The notes below the pieces were generated by a model that had not been told where the DNA came from, made no database searches, and saw nothing but the letters and a program-made list of their open reading frames with translations. Shown here piece after piece: positions 23,031 through 23,664 of a stretch of 23,664 bases of DNA (its first letter is position 1; every line of letters starts with the position of its first letter). The DNA is from CAZSAT01 sp964604675. GTDB taxonomy: Bacteria > Myxococcota_A > UBA796 > CAJQPC01. The stretch is from assembly GCA_964604675.1 (NCBI GenBank), contig CAZSAT010000107.1, positions 1 through 23,664 of the forward strand. Reading direction: 5' to 3'. The position numbers and the translations under genes are program-made.

Positions 23031-23101
23031 ACGCGAGCGGGAGGGGCGCCCAGAGGCCGGCGCAGATCCGCGGCATGGTCGACGTGCTGCGCGGCGGGTG
23101 A
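23031..23101. other. Short convergent spacer
   Basis: These 71 bp separate the convergent operon end and the hydrolase gene. I see no strong hairpin or T-tract, hence no recognisable terminator. Confidence 0.4.
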
Positions 23102-23664
23102 TCAGAGCCCGGCGACGAAGCCGAGCACCGCGGCCCGAAAGGCCTCGGGCTCTTCGGTGTGCGGTCGGTGGCCGGACCGCTGGAAGGTGGCCAGGGACGC
23201 CGAGGGCAGCTGCCCCACCAGGAAGCTGGCGGTCTCCAAGAGCACCGCGTCGTCTTGTTCGCCGTGCACCACCAGCACGGGAACCTCGATGTCGGCCAGC
23301 CGCCCCAGCAGGTCCGGCTCGGCGGCCGCGAGACGATCGCCCAGGGTGCCCGACGGCTGCTCGTCGAGCTCGGCACGCACGGCGTCCACGTGGTCCGGGT
23401 CGGCGTTGTCGGCGAGCAGGCGGCTCGCGACATCGCCGTCGGTGCCCAGCACGTGCTCGAGGTCGAGGGTCCAGCCGCCGTTGTAGTCGAACTGCTCGGT
23501 CCAGCGCAGGGCGGTGCTCGGAGCGGTGCCCACCGTGACGACCCCGGCGGCGTGCTCCGATGCCAAGAGCGCCACCGCACCCCCGGAGTCCGTGCCCACC
23601 AGCACCGGATCGACCAGGTCGAGGCTCTGCACGATCGCGCCGACCAGCGCGGCGCGGTCCTCCA
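23102..23664 (-). CDS. Alpha/beta hydrolase with Asp-type nucleophile elbow (partial, 5' end outside window)
   Basis: The last 187 codons of a gene whose start lies beyond the right edge; the frame stays open to base 23664 with 'EDRAALVGAIVQSLDL'. The GTG at 23632 is internal, because the preceding helix is needed by the fold. The elbow is VLVGTDSGGAV, with Asp where serine hydrolases have Ser, as in haloalkane dehalogenases and epoxide hydrolases (GxDxGG). The later strand 'VLVVHGEQDD' supplies the acid region, and 'SGHRPHTEEP' supplies the catalytic His. A cap region spans the middle. Function could be hydrolysis of an epoxide, haloalkane or ester. It converges on the operon and shows no sign of belonging to it. 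Confidence 0.82.
   Translation of the reverse strand, partial: EDRAALVGAIVQSLDLVDPVLVGTDSGGAVALLASEHAAGVVTVGTAPSTALRWTEQFDYNGGWTLDLEHVLGTDGDVASRLLADNADPDHVDAVRAELDEQPSGTLGDRLAAAEPDLLGRLADIEVPVLVVHGEQDDAVLLETASFLVGQLPSASLATFQRSGHRPHTEEPEAFRAAVLGFVAGL

Overview
The window is very GC-rich and gene-dense, with strong G/C preference at third codon positions. It is bacterial and Gram-negative in character: lipoprotein signals, a predicted outer-membrane barrel and a periplasmic binding protein. A large Ser/Thr kinase fused to a STAND ATPase and TPRs, a wealth of short lipoproteins and a lone glgA suggest a Myxococcota/deltaproteobacterium-like organism. That placement is inferred from gene style, not from a marker gene. 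I see no tRNA, rRNA, CRISPR array, transposase or phage gene, and no gene-free stretch exceeds 300 bases.

Layout. 1-68: possible 3' end of a rightward gene. 60-3434 (-): kinase-STAND-TPR protein. 3518-6409 (+): branched-chain-amino-acid-type ABC genes livK-like, livF and livG, with no permease genes. 6409-6615: a spacer with three consecutive inverted repeats. 6616-8588 (+): a predicted FAD lipoprotein coupled to a small anchored lipoprotein. 8535-10309 (-): a small membrane protein and a polytopic GT-C-like protein. 10388-12569 (+): glycogen synthase glgA and an outer-membrane-barrel-like protein. 12573-13481 (-): TPR lipoprotein. 13618-14391 (+): lipoprotein of unknown function. 14395-15773 (-): M50 (site-2) membrane protease coupled to a GreA/B-like protein. 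15888-23030 (+): six-gene operon. 23102-23664 (-): alpha/beta hydrolase cut by the window edge.

The most interesting part is the operon at 15888-23030. Its order is S51 (cyanophycinase/dipeptidase E-like) peptidase, Fes-like esterase, ATP-grasp ligase A, second esterase, ATP-grasp ligase B, GT-C-like membrane protein. Four of the five junctions overlap and the fifth is 12 nt, so the genes are almost certainly co-transcribed and co-translated. Two distinct ligases interleaved with two serine esterases and a serine peptidase look like a dedicated pathway that builds and trims an amide- or ester-linked small molecule or peptide. The product is not identifiable from sequence alone.

A second general feature is a set of extremely short export signals, with the lipobox cysteine at residue 7, 7, 8 or 11. 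One of these starts is fixed by an ATGA overlap. Convergent genes are packed with 3-nt gaps or overlaps, leaving no room for ordinary terminators.
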